Shown here piece after piece: positions 20,701 to 33,600 of a DNA stretch of 64,000 nucleotides. The position numbers and the translations under genes are program-made. The number at the start of each line of letters is the position of its first letter. Positions within the stretch are counted from its first letter, which is position 1. The notes under the pieces are model-generated. The model searched no databases. It saw only the letters and a program-made list of their open reading frames with translations, and was not told the origin of the DNA. Origin of the DNA: Cymbomonas tetramitiformis (lineage: Eukaryota > Chlorophyta > Pyramimonadophyceae > Pyramimonadales > Pyramimonadaceae); contig LGRX02027133.1 in the NCBI GenBank assembly GCA_001247695.2, forward strand, positions 1-64,000. The letters run 5' to 3'.

Positions 20701-20862
20701 ATCACGAAAGCGTATGCTCATACCACGCTAAGGGAAAAACCTCGGGAAAAAGTTCAAGGCCTCCTGGCACAAGTGCAATATTCCTGGTTGCCCGAAACCG
20801 GCGTCGGTATTCAAGGTGGTTGGTGGGTCGACTGGAGTGCTTTTCATTCACTTAAAGGGTGA

Positions 20863-21283
20863 CCACCCTGGCATTGCCCAGGAGTTGCGGCTCGCCTCGA
20901 GCAGTAGGAAACTGATGAGCATGGGACTGGATGGCTCGTTGGTCGATATATTCACGTTCGCTGAATCCCTCGAACACCATATCCGATATGTGGTGTGGCT
21001 TGTGACCGACCTTGACCATTTTCATAAGTCTATTACCCACAAGTTTGGTTAAGCCATTTAAGTCGGGTTACCACAACTTAGTGGCCGCACGATTTCTGCG
21101 TGATTGCCAGAACAGATGCTATATCTCATTAGCTCAAAATGACGGCAAAAATGTCCTCTTTCGCACACGTATATGCATGACAGGGCAAGCCCAATTTATC
21201 GGTTGGAAAATTGGTGGAGTATGCGAGGGGGTGCAAAAATGTGTGGGATTTTCAAGGAATTTTCGGTTGTGGCATACCTATGC
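20863..21283. other. Non-coding, nothing recognised
   Basis: No supported gene. There is a small palindrome, ACACCATATCCGATATGGTGT-like, near 20975-20997. Confidence 0.4.
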
Positions 21284-21690
21284 TACTTCAACGCATCTTT
21301 TGAGGGTCAAGATGACCTCGGATCGAATTTTTGACAAGACCTTAGCAAAAGAGCAGCTCGATCACTTCCTGACACAGGTCTCCAAAATTTCATAGGAGCT
21401 TCGAGGAAGCCGCCATGTGCTTTTAAAGCTACGTTGGGTTAACCCATCTGATGCTTTTAAAGCTAAGTTGGGTTAGCCCAACTTAGTAAAAATGACAAAT
21501 ACCCATGCTACTTCAACGCATATTTTGAGGGTCAAGATGACCTCGGATCATTTTTTTGACAAGACATCAGCGAAAGATCAACTCGAGAAATTGCACACTT
21601 GGGTCTCCAAATTTTCATGGAAGCTTCGAGAAAGCCTCCATGTTCTCTTAAAGATAAGTCGGGTTTACACAACTTAGGTGCGGGTAATAG
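21284..21690. repeat. Two diverged direct copies of a ~190-bp sequence
   Basis: ATGCTACTTCAACGCAT and GAGGGTCAAGATGACCTCGG open each copy (about 21288 and 21507). Both end with AAAGCTAAGTTGGGTT-like words, which occur twice more between the copies. Confidence 0.7.
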
Positions 21691-23640
21691 ACATCCATAT
21701 TTGTCTGACGGTTGCGTATCACTCCGGCAAGACTGTTGTCCACCTGCGATGCGTGCCATGAATGAGTCAACTTCATTGTGAGCAATAGTGAAAACAAACA
21801 GGTAATCATCATGGCATACATCGGTAAGACAAAAACGGGTGGCATGATGGGAGCTGCATCAACGATATCAATCAAGGACAACTTTAATTTGGCACACACC
21901 AGTTTGCATAAATACGGATTTCACGCAGGTGTGCGTGGCGGCATGCTGCTGTGACTGAAATCATAAATCGGACCTCGAGGGAAGCTGGATAACGACAGTT
22001 GTCGTATCGCTTGGAGATGGACGATGACACCAGAGTTGGCATCATCATGCCAAAAGGATTCAAGTCCGAATCTTCGAAAGTTAGTATCTCTTCAAGTTGG
22101 ATTAGCATTTCGGAGACCAGTGTCTTGGGCTTGGACGGCATGCCGTCATTATTATTTGCAAACGTATATGAGAACCTTAATCCACCTCTTCTTTGGGCCA
22201 CCTGTCCGATCCAAGTAGAGAACGCAAATAAATGGGTCCCATATGGAAGGGCACAAGCAGAAAGCGAGCAAGATTCATGGCCCACATTGCTCAAATCGTG
22301 ATCGAAAGAACAAGGGTGTGCTACCTGCTCCAGCAATTTGTTTGTCCTCAAGATGTGATCAAATCTGAGCGATGCGTAAGCTTGTGTTGATGTCTGAATC
22401 TCCGACATTTTGCCAACCAGCTGCCTCAATTTCATCTTAGACAGGCGTTTCTCTGCGGTGAATGATAGCGGACCGGAACCTTCACTCGGATCGGAAGCTT
22501 CACGCGGAAACCGCGTCTCCACGATGAGCGCTGCCGTATCGGCCAATTCAAAGCGCGTGCCAACATCCTGGTGATCGTGCCAACAGACCCCACAATACGC
22601 ACCGCTCTTCATTCTTTGGAAGGGGCGCAACACTTTGCCCCAACTCACTTGAAGCAACATCGTGAATGGGGGGTCTTGTTGGGCCCTTGAATGGGGGTTC
22701 TTGTTTGGCCGTTGAATGGGGGGTCTTGTTGGGCCCTTGAGAGCTAGCAAAGTCGAGCGAGCAATACTATGTCATGCATAAAGTTGAGGGCATACCTCAA
22801 GCTCCACCACTGTCGGCGATCTATGGTGAGACACCGATGATGAGATACCTCCCGTCTTCCTTTTTGGCACCTCTCTAACCTCCTGCGATCCTAGCCCCAC
22901 CACCACGCAACATCGCTACGAAATCTGCATTTCTGTGGCGCGTCATCGACGTAATTCAACGAGACATGGCACGGTCTCCACACCCCCAAATACGGCCACC
23001 GATGCTCCTGCGGACGCAAGGGAGGCAAGATTGGCTACCCGCGCGACGCCCGGAATGGAGGGTCATACAGCACAATGCGTGGGTGCAAACACAGCACGCA
23101 CATCGCACATGCTCCGCCGGGCTGCGCCACGCACCTTGGAGGCGGCAATGAGGTCTCTCCTGGCTTCACTCGTGGCTCGTCGTCTGGCATGGCGAAGTCC
23201 CGCACACACAGCGAGTGAGTCACGCGAGGTCGGAGCTAGCAAGGCCAGCAACCCCAAAAAGGCAGTCGTACCTCATGCGTGCTTTCTTACTGGTGCAGCC
23301 AGGGCAAACCCTACCTTCAACCCTAAGGAAAGAAGCCACGCTCTGGTGCCATGTCTGCCCAGGTGTCTGGCGCGGACACTGGCCAAGGACTGGCTGATGC
23401 AGCCGGTGCTGGGCAGCCGCGTGTGGCACTGCCCAGCGAGGCACGCACAAAGGATGTAGCGTGCCCAGGGGTAGATGACGCTGGAGGGTGGGGATGTGGG
23501 GGCGGGGTTGGTGAGACTGGAGGGTGGGGGTGGTGCTAGAGAAGGTGTGCGAAATCGGTGGGCGGTCACAGCCTTCCCCGGCTGTACAGGCTTACGTCGG
23601 CCGTGCGGCAGCAACAGATCATGCAAGTACAGACCAAGCT
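21691..23640. other. Unassigned region with short tandem repeat
   Basis: At 22660-22745 there are about three copies of a ~31-bp unit, GGGTCTTGTTGGGCCCTTGAA. A minus-strand open frame (to 22750) includes this repeat and has no recognisable domain, so I do not call it a gene. The rest shows nothing I can support. Confidence 0.4.
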
Positions 23641-23647
23641 ATCACGA

Positions 23648-23985
23648 GTGGCTGGGCGTGGCAGGGGACCCCGGGTCGCCCTTGTCAAAGCATGGCAGGG
23701 CACCCTGGGGTCGCGCTTGCCGAGGCGTGGCAAGGCACCCGGGGTCGCGCTTGCCGAGGCGTGGCAGGGGACTTGGGGTTGCGCTTGCCGAGGCGTGGCA
23801 GGGGACCCGTAGTTGCGCTTGCCGAGGCGTGGCAGGGGACCCCGGGGTCGCGCTTGCCGAGGCGTGGCAGGGGACCCGGAGTCGCGCTTGCCGAGGCGTG
23901 GCAGGGGACCCCGGGGTCGCGCTTGCCGAGGCGTGGCAGGGGACCCTGGGGTTGCGCTTGCCGGCGAGGCGTGGCAAGGGAGGAA
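23648..23985. repeat. GC-rich minisatellite, ~35-bp unit, about nine copies
   Basis: The unit contains GCTTGCCGAGGCGTGGCAGG followed by GGACCC and a variable few bases before GGGGTCGC. Unit lengths vary by one or two bases, so no single frame is kept. The long frames on both strands here are by-products of the repeat. Confidence 0.9.
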
Positions 23986-24512
23986 ATGTTTCGATTGGAG
24001 CATGCGGAATACTCGCAATTTCAGAAGTGGGCACTGTCCGAGCTGACCCCGAGGCACAGACTGCGACCAGTGCCGGTTCGAACCCGCCATCCGAGAGAGC
24101 TGCAAGCCTGACACGTGTACAAGTAAGAGACATAGAACTCCACTCTGCTCTTTTGCGTGAAGCCTTGATGTATGCTCCGACATGCCGGGACGCGCGTCGT
24201 GATTATCACGGTCTGATTTAGTTATTGGATACCTCGGTCGCTTGGTACAAATCGCACAATGCGTGGTGGTAAGCCAGAGTGAATACTAATATCCTCTGTG
24301 CTCTTTTGCACTTCGGCGAAACCTCATCATCCGACCCAGCCTCTCCGTGACGTCCCAATGAGCATGGAACATTGGATTGCCCGAAGCGCATGTGAGGTAA
24401 CCGCGCTTCATTTAAGGAAGGCTACGTCGTGTGCATTATGCATACGTGCGCGTGGAAGATTCGTCATGAGAAATCGAACGCTTGTGCGGCGGCTCTTGTC
24501 GCGCATGCATCC

Positions 24513-27500
24513 CTATGCCGGTGTGCCCGGCGGCACGAGCCCCCAACACCCAGATGAGCCCGAGCGACGGGTGACGACGGCGATGGCGCGCCTCATACTC
24601 TGTTTACGCTGCCTGTAAACAGCGGACGCCGTGAGCAAATCCTCGAGATCCTTCTCGGAATAAGCTTGGCCTCCCCTATCCACATACAGCCGCTCCTTTT
24701 TCCGTGGTCTCAGGTCCCCCTGTGACACGGAACTTAGAAGACTCCTCATACTCCACGTCTGGTACAGTATTCCATCGCGCGCTTGGATTGTTGACAACCG
24801 CTTCAAGTTCTTCTTCCTCCGCTCGTGTCTCTCCTCCCCGTGCTTGAGGAGTACCACAACGCTCTCCATCGCCGGCCATTCTCTTAAAATCTTGCGCTTA
24901 ACACGATTCCTGAGGACAATGCGAACGTCCTACACGAATGCGCCCCCCTCCCCTGCACTCAACGTCTGCCCTCACAGCCCTGCTTGGGGGGGAAGCCACG
25001 GGGGCCCACGTTGTCACTGCACGCTCCTTCACCTGCTACGCATACTTCCGATCATAGAGAACTGATAAGCTCGAACCAGATATTCATTCAGGCATTGCGT
25101 CAGAGCCACTCAATCCGTCATTGGGAAGGGAGCGCCCCTCTTCAACACGCCGAAGCGGCCGCGCCCTAAACGACTGGGATCACTCAGCGCCCAATTGCCA
25201 CTCGCTCCGAGAGGTGGATAAGGCGGGGTGGAGCTCGGGGCAGGTTGGCGAGTCCTGTCAATCGCAGTCGCCGTGCTTTTTTTGCGCAATCATCAACCGC
25301 AGGCTGACCCCCCGAGCCCACAACCCACGTCCAAGGTGGCCGCATTTAACGCAGCCAGGAGCGGGCTCGGGGGGTCCCGGGGCACCTGAGCGATAGTGTT
25401 GGAGCTGCGAGCGTCCTTCAGGTGATCCATCAGCACGTCGCTGAGCTGCGCGAAGAGGAAGTTCGCAATGCAGATGGGGAACAGGAACACGAAAAGCGTC
25501 TGGTAAAGTCGGAGGAGTCCGCCAACGAGCGGGCCCAATTCCCAGCCCGGGACGGCCAAAAGCTGCGGGCAGTCGGGTGACGCAGACGTGTCATGTTCCG
25601 CGCGAAGACCACCTTGTCACACCGAGCAAAACGCTTACTTGCAGAGGGCATTGTGCGAGCCTGCGCCCATGAAGGGCATGGGGGAATGCGCAGGGGGCGC
25701 GCCGTGCGCTGAGGACTGCCGCGCGTTTGCACAGCGGGTCGAAGGAGAGCGGCGACGCCGCGGGGAGGGAGGGGTGCACACCACATGTTCGCCGAGCAGA
25801 GCCATTTCGAAGAGGGTGCTCGTGCCCTTTTGAAGGGTGCTCACGTGATGCACAAACGATCCGATGGTTATCTGGTAGAGCACCGCGAAGCTCGCCACCA
25901 CGATGATGGAAGGCAGCGCGAGATTCATGACCGTCACAATGCTATCTCTGCGTGCATCCGCGGTGGGGCAGTGTCAGAGCCGGGCCCTCGCTGCCACGAC
26001 GTCCCCAAAAGCCCCACTTGCAACAGATCCGCACCGTCCACTACAAGGGATTAAACAATAACGCGGTTCAAGCAGACGGTGGTTGGCCCCCCGTGTGGTC
26101 CTCGGAAAGGTGCGTGCGCCTTCCGTCTTGCTCTTGCTCAGATCGAGGTTGCCAGGCGGGCCTGATACCAGCAGCTGAATTACTAATCTGACCCTTCTAC
26201 CTTTTCGTATACATTAGCCCCGAGCAAGCGCTGGGAGGGGAAATCGCTCGAGACCCATCATGTGTGTGCTTATCCTTGGACCGACTAGCTTGGCACACCG
26301 TAGCCGCAAACGATCAGCTGCACTATGTACCCTCACCAGGGATCAAAGGATTCAGCACACACTTCGGAACACTTATCTGGATTCTCCGGAGCTCACTAGT
26401 GACGGATGTGGACCCCTAAGCCTTACTGGGCCACCTGAGCCCATTTGCAACTGCATTGCCGGCGCGCTGCTGCTGGGTCGTGTGTGCGCGCGCGCGTGGG
26501 CACGATTTGTAGTGCGTTGCGCTTTGCCGTGGTGCGCTGGGCTGCGGCATGCTGAGCAGTGTGGGTGGGGAGCAGGCATGTGTGAAGCTCCTTGGTCGCT
26601 CCATAGGGTGCTTCGCTCTCTCATGGTATTCACCGGAACGATTAGTCCGGCACCGGAAGGCTCTGATGTGGTATCTGAATACGTGTGGGCATGGGCGTGC
26701 CTGGAGCTCCTCATCACCACCGCGAGCCGTTTCTGACCATACGTGATGACGCCCAGCTGTACTATTCTTGTCAAGAGCTGCGCGCCATACAGGTAGAAGA
26801 GGTATCGCAGAAGCTGCTGCAGGAGCTCCACCGAGGCCACGTCCTGCAGGTACTGGTTGAACCCGTCATTGTGTTCGGGGCGCGCCCACGCGGGGATGGC
26901 ACTTGGGCTTCCGACGTCCGCTGTCAGGGCGCCTTCCACCGGCCCGCGCGATGGCAGAAAATAGTTTGCGCCGGCGTAGAGGTCGTGGTACACCTCATAC
27001 GGGGGTTGCATTTGCACGAGCTTGGTCATGTACCACAGCGTCATCGCGAAGTAGGCGACGGTGAACATCTGGACGAAAGCTGCAAAGAGATTCGCAAGCA
27101 CGCTCGGACGGCATAGATACGTCTGGAGATGGGCCAGCCTAGTGCCGGACGTCGCCGATCTGCCATCACCCTCCCACGAAAAGGTTCAGATTCGGCGCTC
27201 GTCCGCCAGGTATCCTCGCACTTTCGAAATCTCAGCCTCGTGCGAAGTGCGATGTTGTGCGCAACATGTCACAGGAGGCTGCGCGCCGTGTGAGGCTGGG
27301 CCCCACGCTGGCTGATGGCGACATTGCGACTGGAGCCCTCAGAGGCGATTGCGCAAGGGCCACAGGGCGTACCGCTTCTTGGCGACGTGCATGACCAGGC
27401 TCGTGACCTGGTATCCCAACTCCAGGGCCCCGCCCAGGATCCATGATAGGTGGATCAATAAATTGTACACGCTCGCAAACGTATATTCCACGGCGTTGGC

Positions 27501-28169
27501 GAGTTGCTCGGTGCAGACGGACGAGACATGGTACTCGGTCTCAAACTGGCCCGTGGAGCCGTCCCACGTCAAATCCACGAGAGTCCAGGTCTGGATCTCG
27601 GAGTTCCACAGCACGAACTTCACCCCGATGCGCTGCACGAAGCTGTCCACCGCCTGGCCGTCCTCCATAAACTTGAATAGCTGCGCTCGCACAACCGCAT
27701 TCCCGCAACCGTCATCAGCAACATCCCGCCCGCGCTGGTTTAAGTTGTAGATCTCCTCCGGTGACACGATCTCAGATCGCGTAGCACCCTAGTCCTACAA
27801 ACGCACGTGGAGGAATCCCGACGAATCACGCACCTGCTTTGCACGATACCCGCTGAGACCGGCGTCTACAAAGAAAGGGTACACGTCTGCGGGGAGGCTC
27901 TGCAGGGAACGGGGCCTGAAGGGCAGCGGTCGCCGTCTCGAGGTCTTCCTTTGTACGCTCATCATGTCCGACCCTATGCTGGTGTTGTAGAAGGCGCCCA
28001 TGTCATCCTGCAGCTCGGGCCTATCATCGCCACATCACCGCATGCCACATCCCAACAGGGCCCAACATCCCAACATCCGATTTTGTGGAATGAGCCGGGC
28101 AGAGCTGATGATGGAAATGGAGTAGATCAAGACCGTCGATGACAGCGCCGCATGCACAATCATGCCTGC
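24513..28169 (-). CDS. Polycystin-like cation channel, C-terminal exons
   Basis: Probable exons, each with fitting splice signals, are about 28169-28080, 28007-27807, 27770-27373, 27122-26743, 25947-25785, 25562-25386 and 24929-24513 (stop). The first encodes a membrane helix (VLIYSISIISSA). The next two encode an extracellular loop with FYNTSIGSDMMS and VQRIGVKFVLWN. The fourth has helices with FAAFVQMFTVAYFAM. The fifth has a pore-like segment (STLFEMALLGEHV) after a helix. The sixth is an S6-like helix (TLFVFLFPICIANFLFAQL). The last is a basic cytoplasmic tail. This order matches PKD2/TRPP channels. The S3-S4 part between 26743 and 25947 was not found, so exons may be missing or the gene damaged. 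Upstream extracellular exons at 43-57 kb have the same strand and could belong to it. Confidence 0.6.
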
Positions 28170-29410
28170 CTGCATCAGAGGGCCAGGCGTGAGATAGCCC
28201 CTGGCATTCACGCAAGACGCACGACGCACCTAGAGTAAGATTCTCGCCTGGACGTGAGGAGGGCATTTTGGAAGGTTGCGGCTCATCTTCGGAGGCCAAG
28301 AGTGCGAAGCGATCTTAGAATAAGAATGCGAGCTTGCTTGCAGAGGGAAGAATAATCAGAATAATAATAGTAACGCACATTCATGTTTCGATTTGTGAGG
28401 TCATCTCTGCCCGGCGGTGAGGGAGGGCTAAGTGTTCGAGGCAAAGGACACGAGATCATATTTGAGGACGGAGGATTGGAGGTCGTCTTCGAAAAACCGC
28501 GCGGTCTCCTTTGAAAGGGAACCTTCATGAGGCCGTCTTGACGAGCGGCGAGGGCCGGGAGCCACAGAGCGGTCCTCTTCAGAGGCGGCAGTCGCGAGGT
28601 TGCCCGCGAAGGAGGATGCACGACTCTCCGCGAGCGAAGCGAAGGATGCGAGGTGGTCGCTTAAAGTGAGGCCACGTCATTTGTAAGCGACGCCATGGGA
28701 GCGGGCAGGGCGCGAGGGTCTGTCATTCACCTGTACAACCGGCTAGACGGCCGGAAGACGGGGTCGGTCCCATATGGCTGCCGGGCGGCGCCAAGCATGC
28801 ACGGAGCCTCCAACTGCTGGAAGCGGGAGGTACACTCACCCTCCGCACCGCGTGTGACATGGAACAACATGCCTGTGGTATCCCCTCCCAAAAGTAGGAA
28901 AAAGCGTAAACTCGCGAAGACAGAATTTTTGTGTGGTGTCTGCTGCCGACAGAAAAAATCGGCCATATTGAAGGAAGTGGGCGCTCTCAGGCTCTGCAAT
29001 GGGCTGCTCAGCTCCAAGCTGCTTGACACTCACGGCTCAGAGCATGCCTTGGCGGTTGAGTCCAATGAGTAGTAGCGCGTGTGCCCAAAGACCTTGCGTG
29101 GAGATCAGCGCGCCAGGCCCGCAGGTGCGAAGGAGGGGAAAGTGATCAGGCAGTTATACCGCCCATCAGAAGCTGACGCCGGCCGCCGCCCAGGTATCGC
29201 AGTGGTGCAGAAGAAGGCTCCTGCAGCACCGTCGGATCGTCGGCTGGAGGCAGCTCGGCGCTGCTGTGCTTTTGCCAGTGACGGGTGGAGGCGCCCAACC
29301 CGCTCTGATGCCCTTCCCACTTATCGCTGGACTCGGAGGTCCTCGAGGATGCCACCTGGCAGCGTGTAAGGCAACCAACGCTAACTCAGCTCAGAGAGTT
29401 GTACATCAGA
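28170..29410. other. Intron or intergenic, no exon identified
   Basis: GC-rich sequence with only short frames and no recognisable domain. It lies between the polycystin-like exons and the CACTA element. Confidence 0.4.
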
Positions 29411-29445
29411 CCCTACAAAATAGGGATTATTCCAAAGGCTTGGAC
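29411..29445 (+). repeat. Left terminal inverted repeat of the CACTA element
   Basis: It begins CCCTACAAAATAGGG and pairs with 40584-40618 at 33 of 35 positions. Confidence 0.93.
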
Positions 29446-29766
29446 GGCACCATTCCGGGCGCCCGGAACCGTCCTGAAAATATTTGGTAAAATTCCAAGC
29501 CTTTGGAAACCGCCGGGAATTACAAGGTGAAGCTTTGGGTTTTTCCCTAGGAGTCCTATGGGGTTCCAAGCCGACGATCCTACGGGGTTCCAAGGGGCTG
29601 GACCGAAATTTGTTAGTCCAATGGGTCCTGGTCGATTCCAAGCCGTTGGACCTATGTCCTCGGATTACGTATGACCGAAGTCGTCGGTCCAAGGCGGTTC
29701 CAACGGTTTGGAATTCATTTTAGACAATTCCAAGCCTTTGGAACTTTCCAGTCTGAGGTCGGCAGT

Positions 29767-30270
29767 CTGAAATCGGAGGTTCAACGGCTTGGAACCCCAT
29801 TGGACCGGTCTCCGCGCAGCACGGGCGTGGTTTCAAAAGATTCCAAGCCTTTGGAACTTGCTAGTACGAGTAATGAAGCTCGAACCCGGAGGCTCAACGG
29901 CTTGGAACCCCATTGGACCGGTCTCAGCGCAGCACGTGCGAGGGTTTCAAAAGATTCCAAGCCCTTGGACCTTGTTAGTACGAGGAATGAAGCTCAAACC
30001 CGGAGGCTCAACGGCTTGGAACCCCATAGGATCGGTCTCTGCGCAGCACGGGCGTGGGTTTCAAAAGATTCCAAGCCCTTGGACCTTGTTAGTACGAGGA
30101 ATGAAGCTCGAGCCCGGAGGCTCCACGGCTTGGAACCCCATAGGACCGGTCTCTGCGCAGCACGAGCGTGGGTTTCAAAAGATTCCAAGCCCTTGGAACC
30201 CCATAGGCCCAGTCTCTGGGCAACACGGGAGCGTGTTCCGAAATTCCAAGCCCTTGGAACTTCCCGATCT
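29767..30270 (+). repeat. Left subterminal array, ~114-bp unit x4
   Basis: GGCTCAACGGCTTGGAACCCC recurs at about 29780, 29892, 30006 and 30120, with TTTCAAAAGATTCCAAGCC between copies. Because 114 is a multiple of three, the array makes an open frame with 38-residue repeats. I regard this as accidental. Confidence 0.85.
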
Positions 30271-30626
30271 GAGAGCGGAACGCTATGAGCAAGTGCTTGA
30301 CATATAGACTGATAATTCTCTGGACCGATCATTCTTGCTACGTGCAGTTCAAGACCGTCCAAGCCTTTGGAACGATTATGGAAGTGATATCTTATGGGGT
30401 CCAGGCTTAGTCCAATGGTTTGGAACCGCTTCGGAACTTGCGTTTGACGGATTCCAAGGCGCATCCAAGCCTTCGGAACCCCTTTGGAACTCCAGGTAAG
30501 TTAGTATTATCTGTACAATGCATGTTATATATTACAGTATATTTACAACTGGTAGGTTCTGACTTGGCAGCACGTGGAGCTCAACGAGACCGATACACTA
30601 CCGCCTCGAGCGAGGCAATAAGTTAA

Positions 30627-33600
30627 CTAATCTTCGTCATCAGAACTACTATCGCCGATGTCGCCGACAAAATCGACGTGGCGGTCAAGCACGACGGCAA
30701 GCACGTCTGTCCGATGTCGAATATTTAATGGAACCTTGTTACCGGTATACCGCGCAAGCCGCAAAGGCTTCCATGGGATGGGCGCCACGACCACTTGATT
30801 GTTGATGTCCTTCGCTTCGATGAATGCATCTTTGGTTTCCCATGGCATATCGGTGCGCAGGTAGATGTTTTGCGTGACCGCATCGGAAAGAGCAGCTTCG
30901 AGGGGAAACCATCTACACTTCACAAGAATATATGTGTCAGTGTGCACGACAAGCTTGACGACCTTCAGAATTTCGCCATACCTGCCATCAGAAGTGAAAG
31001 AATCATGAACACCTGCAAATCGAGATCTACAAGGACGCTTTGGTCCGGGCGTCCGGAACCGTGTGGCAGCATGGTTCCGGACGCCCGGAACGTCTCGAAC
31101 TTTTGAATATTTAAACAGATTTAATGAAACGTAGCTTGACCATGGTCCAAACGGCCGGAACCTACACTCCACTCTTATACAGACGTCTGGAACATGTATA
31201 GTTGGCATGTCTCACCTGTCCTGGTCGTCTTCTTGCTGCTTCTGTACATTCCAGACTTTAAAGACAGACTTGAAATATCGATGACAAGTAGCCTTGTTCA
31301 TGTCCCTTTCCAGCGATCTGTAATTAAAATTGCGAACTTTGACGTAAGCATACTCTGTCCACATTCTCGGTGGTGCCAAGGCGTAACTCATTTCCATCTC
31401 CGTAAACGGAATGACTTCCCCTGTGACGGGGCTCTTGCGCCAGGTTTCAGGTTGATGAAGTATCGGCCTCGTCAAGTTTTGACCTGGGCCACTGCCCCTG
31501 CCGCGACGAGCCGCCAAGCGACGTCGGTTTTGTCTAATGTTCCTGCATGGTCCAAATGCCCGGAGGCCACGTTCCGGGCGCTTGGACGTTAGTTCCGGGC
31601 GAGGGGAACACCAATAAACTGCGTACGTGAATGATTAGTCAAAAAAAGCTTCGGTCAAGCAAACATGCATACCTCGTGTAATGGTCTTCAGCACGATTAA
31701 ATTCTCTGACAATGTTCCCGTACCACTCCACGTTTGTAGCCAGCCAAGCTTGTATCTCCTTCTTATCATCTACGCACCGCAAAACGGAAATTTGTTAAAC
31801 AATGCGTGCTTTTGACGATCTAATTCCAAACGCCCGGAACCAAACCGGAACCTGGGTCCCGGGCGCCCGGAAGGGTGTGGATGGAACGAGCCCTATTGGC
31901 TTGGGCTTTGTCTAATGAAAGGTCCAAGCATATTCCAACCGGTTGGACCCTGCTCAATGATACGTTTCCAAACCCCTGGACCGAAATTGGACGATATGCA
32001 CTTAAGTCTGGACAGTACCTGGTGTCGAGTAGACAAGTTTGCCCTTCCTCTCGTTGCCGGTCGCCAACATCAGGGACACGGTGTTCTCGCTACGTGGTTG
32101 GCTAATGGTTGGTGGCGAACCATTCGCCTGTAGCAACTGGTATAAGCCGCGTACCAGACTTACCATGCGTTTCAACTCCACCCCTTTCATCATGCTGGCG
32201 ACAGGGTGCGAGCGAGTCCTGATGATCCGTCTCAGCTCGCCGAAGAAGCTCTCTGGAGCGAACATCCAAAGATCGGGAACTGGTCCTTCGTCACGCATCT
32301 GATCCGGAATATGAACGAGCTGGTGCGTTGCAATGACGAAAAGCTCAGGCGAGAGCTCAGCTTCCATGATGTCACGGACTTCCAATACCCTTGTCTTCAA
32401 GGCGTCCATGCCAGTTTTATGATGCTGAACCGCACGCCCAAAACGGAATAAATCAGTATAGCCTGAATGAATAGGTTCCGTGCTACCGGAACATTGATCC
32501 AATGTTGGTCCGGCCGCCCGGAATTGTGGTTCCAATCCGAAGCATATGAACATGAGCAACAACCATGAAGCAGGTCCGAACGTCCGGACTATGGCCTCCA
32601 AACGGTTCCAAGCGCCCGGAACATGGGGTAAGCAGTGTTTATACTCACATCGATATCAATGGTTCTGCTCACAATCTCGCGGACCACCGTCGTATATTTC
32701 CCAACGTAGGAAGCGAATTCCGGTTGTAGCACATGGCCATCACTGTTCATCCACGCGCTGACAATCGACATGAGTCCACTTGTGATAGCAACTACGCCAT
32801 GATGTGCTTTCAACTTGCGTGGCGTAGTTTGCGTTCCCGCCTTGATTTGCAGAAACTTCCTCCCAATCGGCCCCGAATCTCGGGTAAACTTGAGCCCTCT
32901 TACCCATGGGATAATCTCCTTCAAGGCCTCCTTAGAAGGGGACCACGGAGAGGGTTTCACTACAAGAGATCGATCCCACACACACGCACACAACCTATCC
33001 TGGTTCAATACGAAACCTATACAATCTTAATTCATTCATGAAGAAACGTTCCGGGCGTTCGGAACCCACCCTCCAACGTGTGACAGGGGTGTGGATTATC
33101 TACATTCGTTCAGAAAATAGCATTCCGGGCGTTTGGAACCCGTTATCCAACGTGTGACAGGGGTGTGGACCATCTACATTCATTCAGGAAATAGCATTCC
33201 GGGCGTTTGGAACCCTTACACCACCGTCTATCAGGGGTTTGGACCATCATAATATTGGACAGGTGGTGTACTCACATCTCAGCCGTTCTGCTGGGCTCCG
33301 GTTGTCATTTTCATTCCTCCTTGGTATAGGAATAAGCCACGGCCTGTGCATCTGATAGGCCCTCGCAAAGTTTCGGCACTTTAAATTCCAGTCATCACCG
33401 AGAATCGCTGACATAATCCGGCAGGAGTTGTTGGACAAGATGTGCATGACGTCGAAAAGCAAGTCGCGTGGCAAATTAAACTTCACAATCTTGGTAAAAG
33501 CACTCGATCCTTTGATCCCACTCCGTGCCATTTTGTCCTTAATGACTTCCGGATGCATACCCGCTTCGATCATCCCGTCGTGCAGGTGCTGCAACTCCCT

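Noticed and set aside
21884..22750. Minus-strand frame of 288 residues
   Set aside because: No ATG start is seen, part of it is a short tandem repeat, and no domain is recognisable.
23475..24221. Several long overlapping frames on both strands
   Set aside because: All come from the GC-rich minisatellite, which opens several frames at once.
29671..30288. Plus-strand open frame with four 38-residue repeats
   Set aside because: It is produced by the 114-bp subterminal array of the CACTA element, whose length is a multiple of three. The repeated words are the TTCC/GGAA palindromes, not coding sequence.
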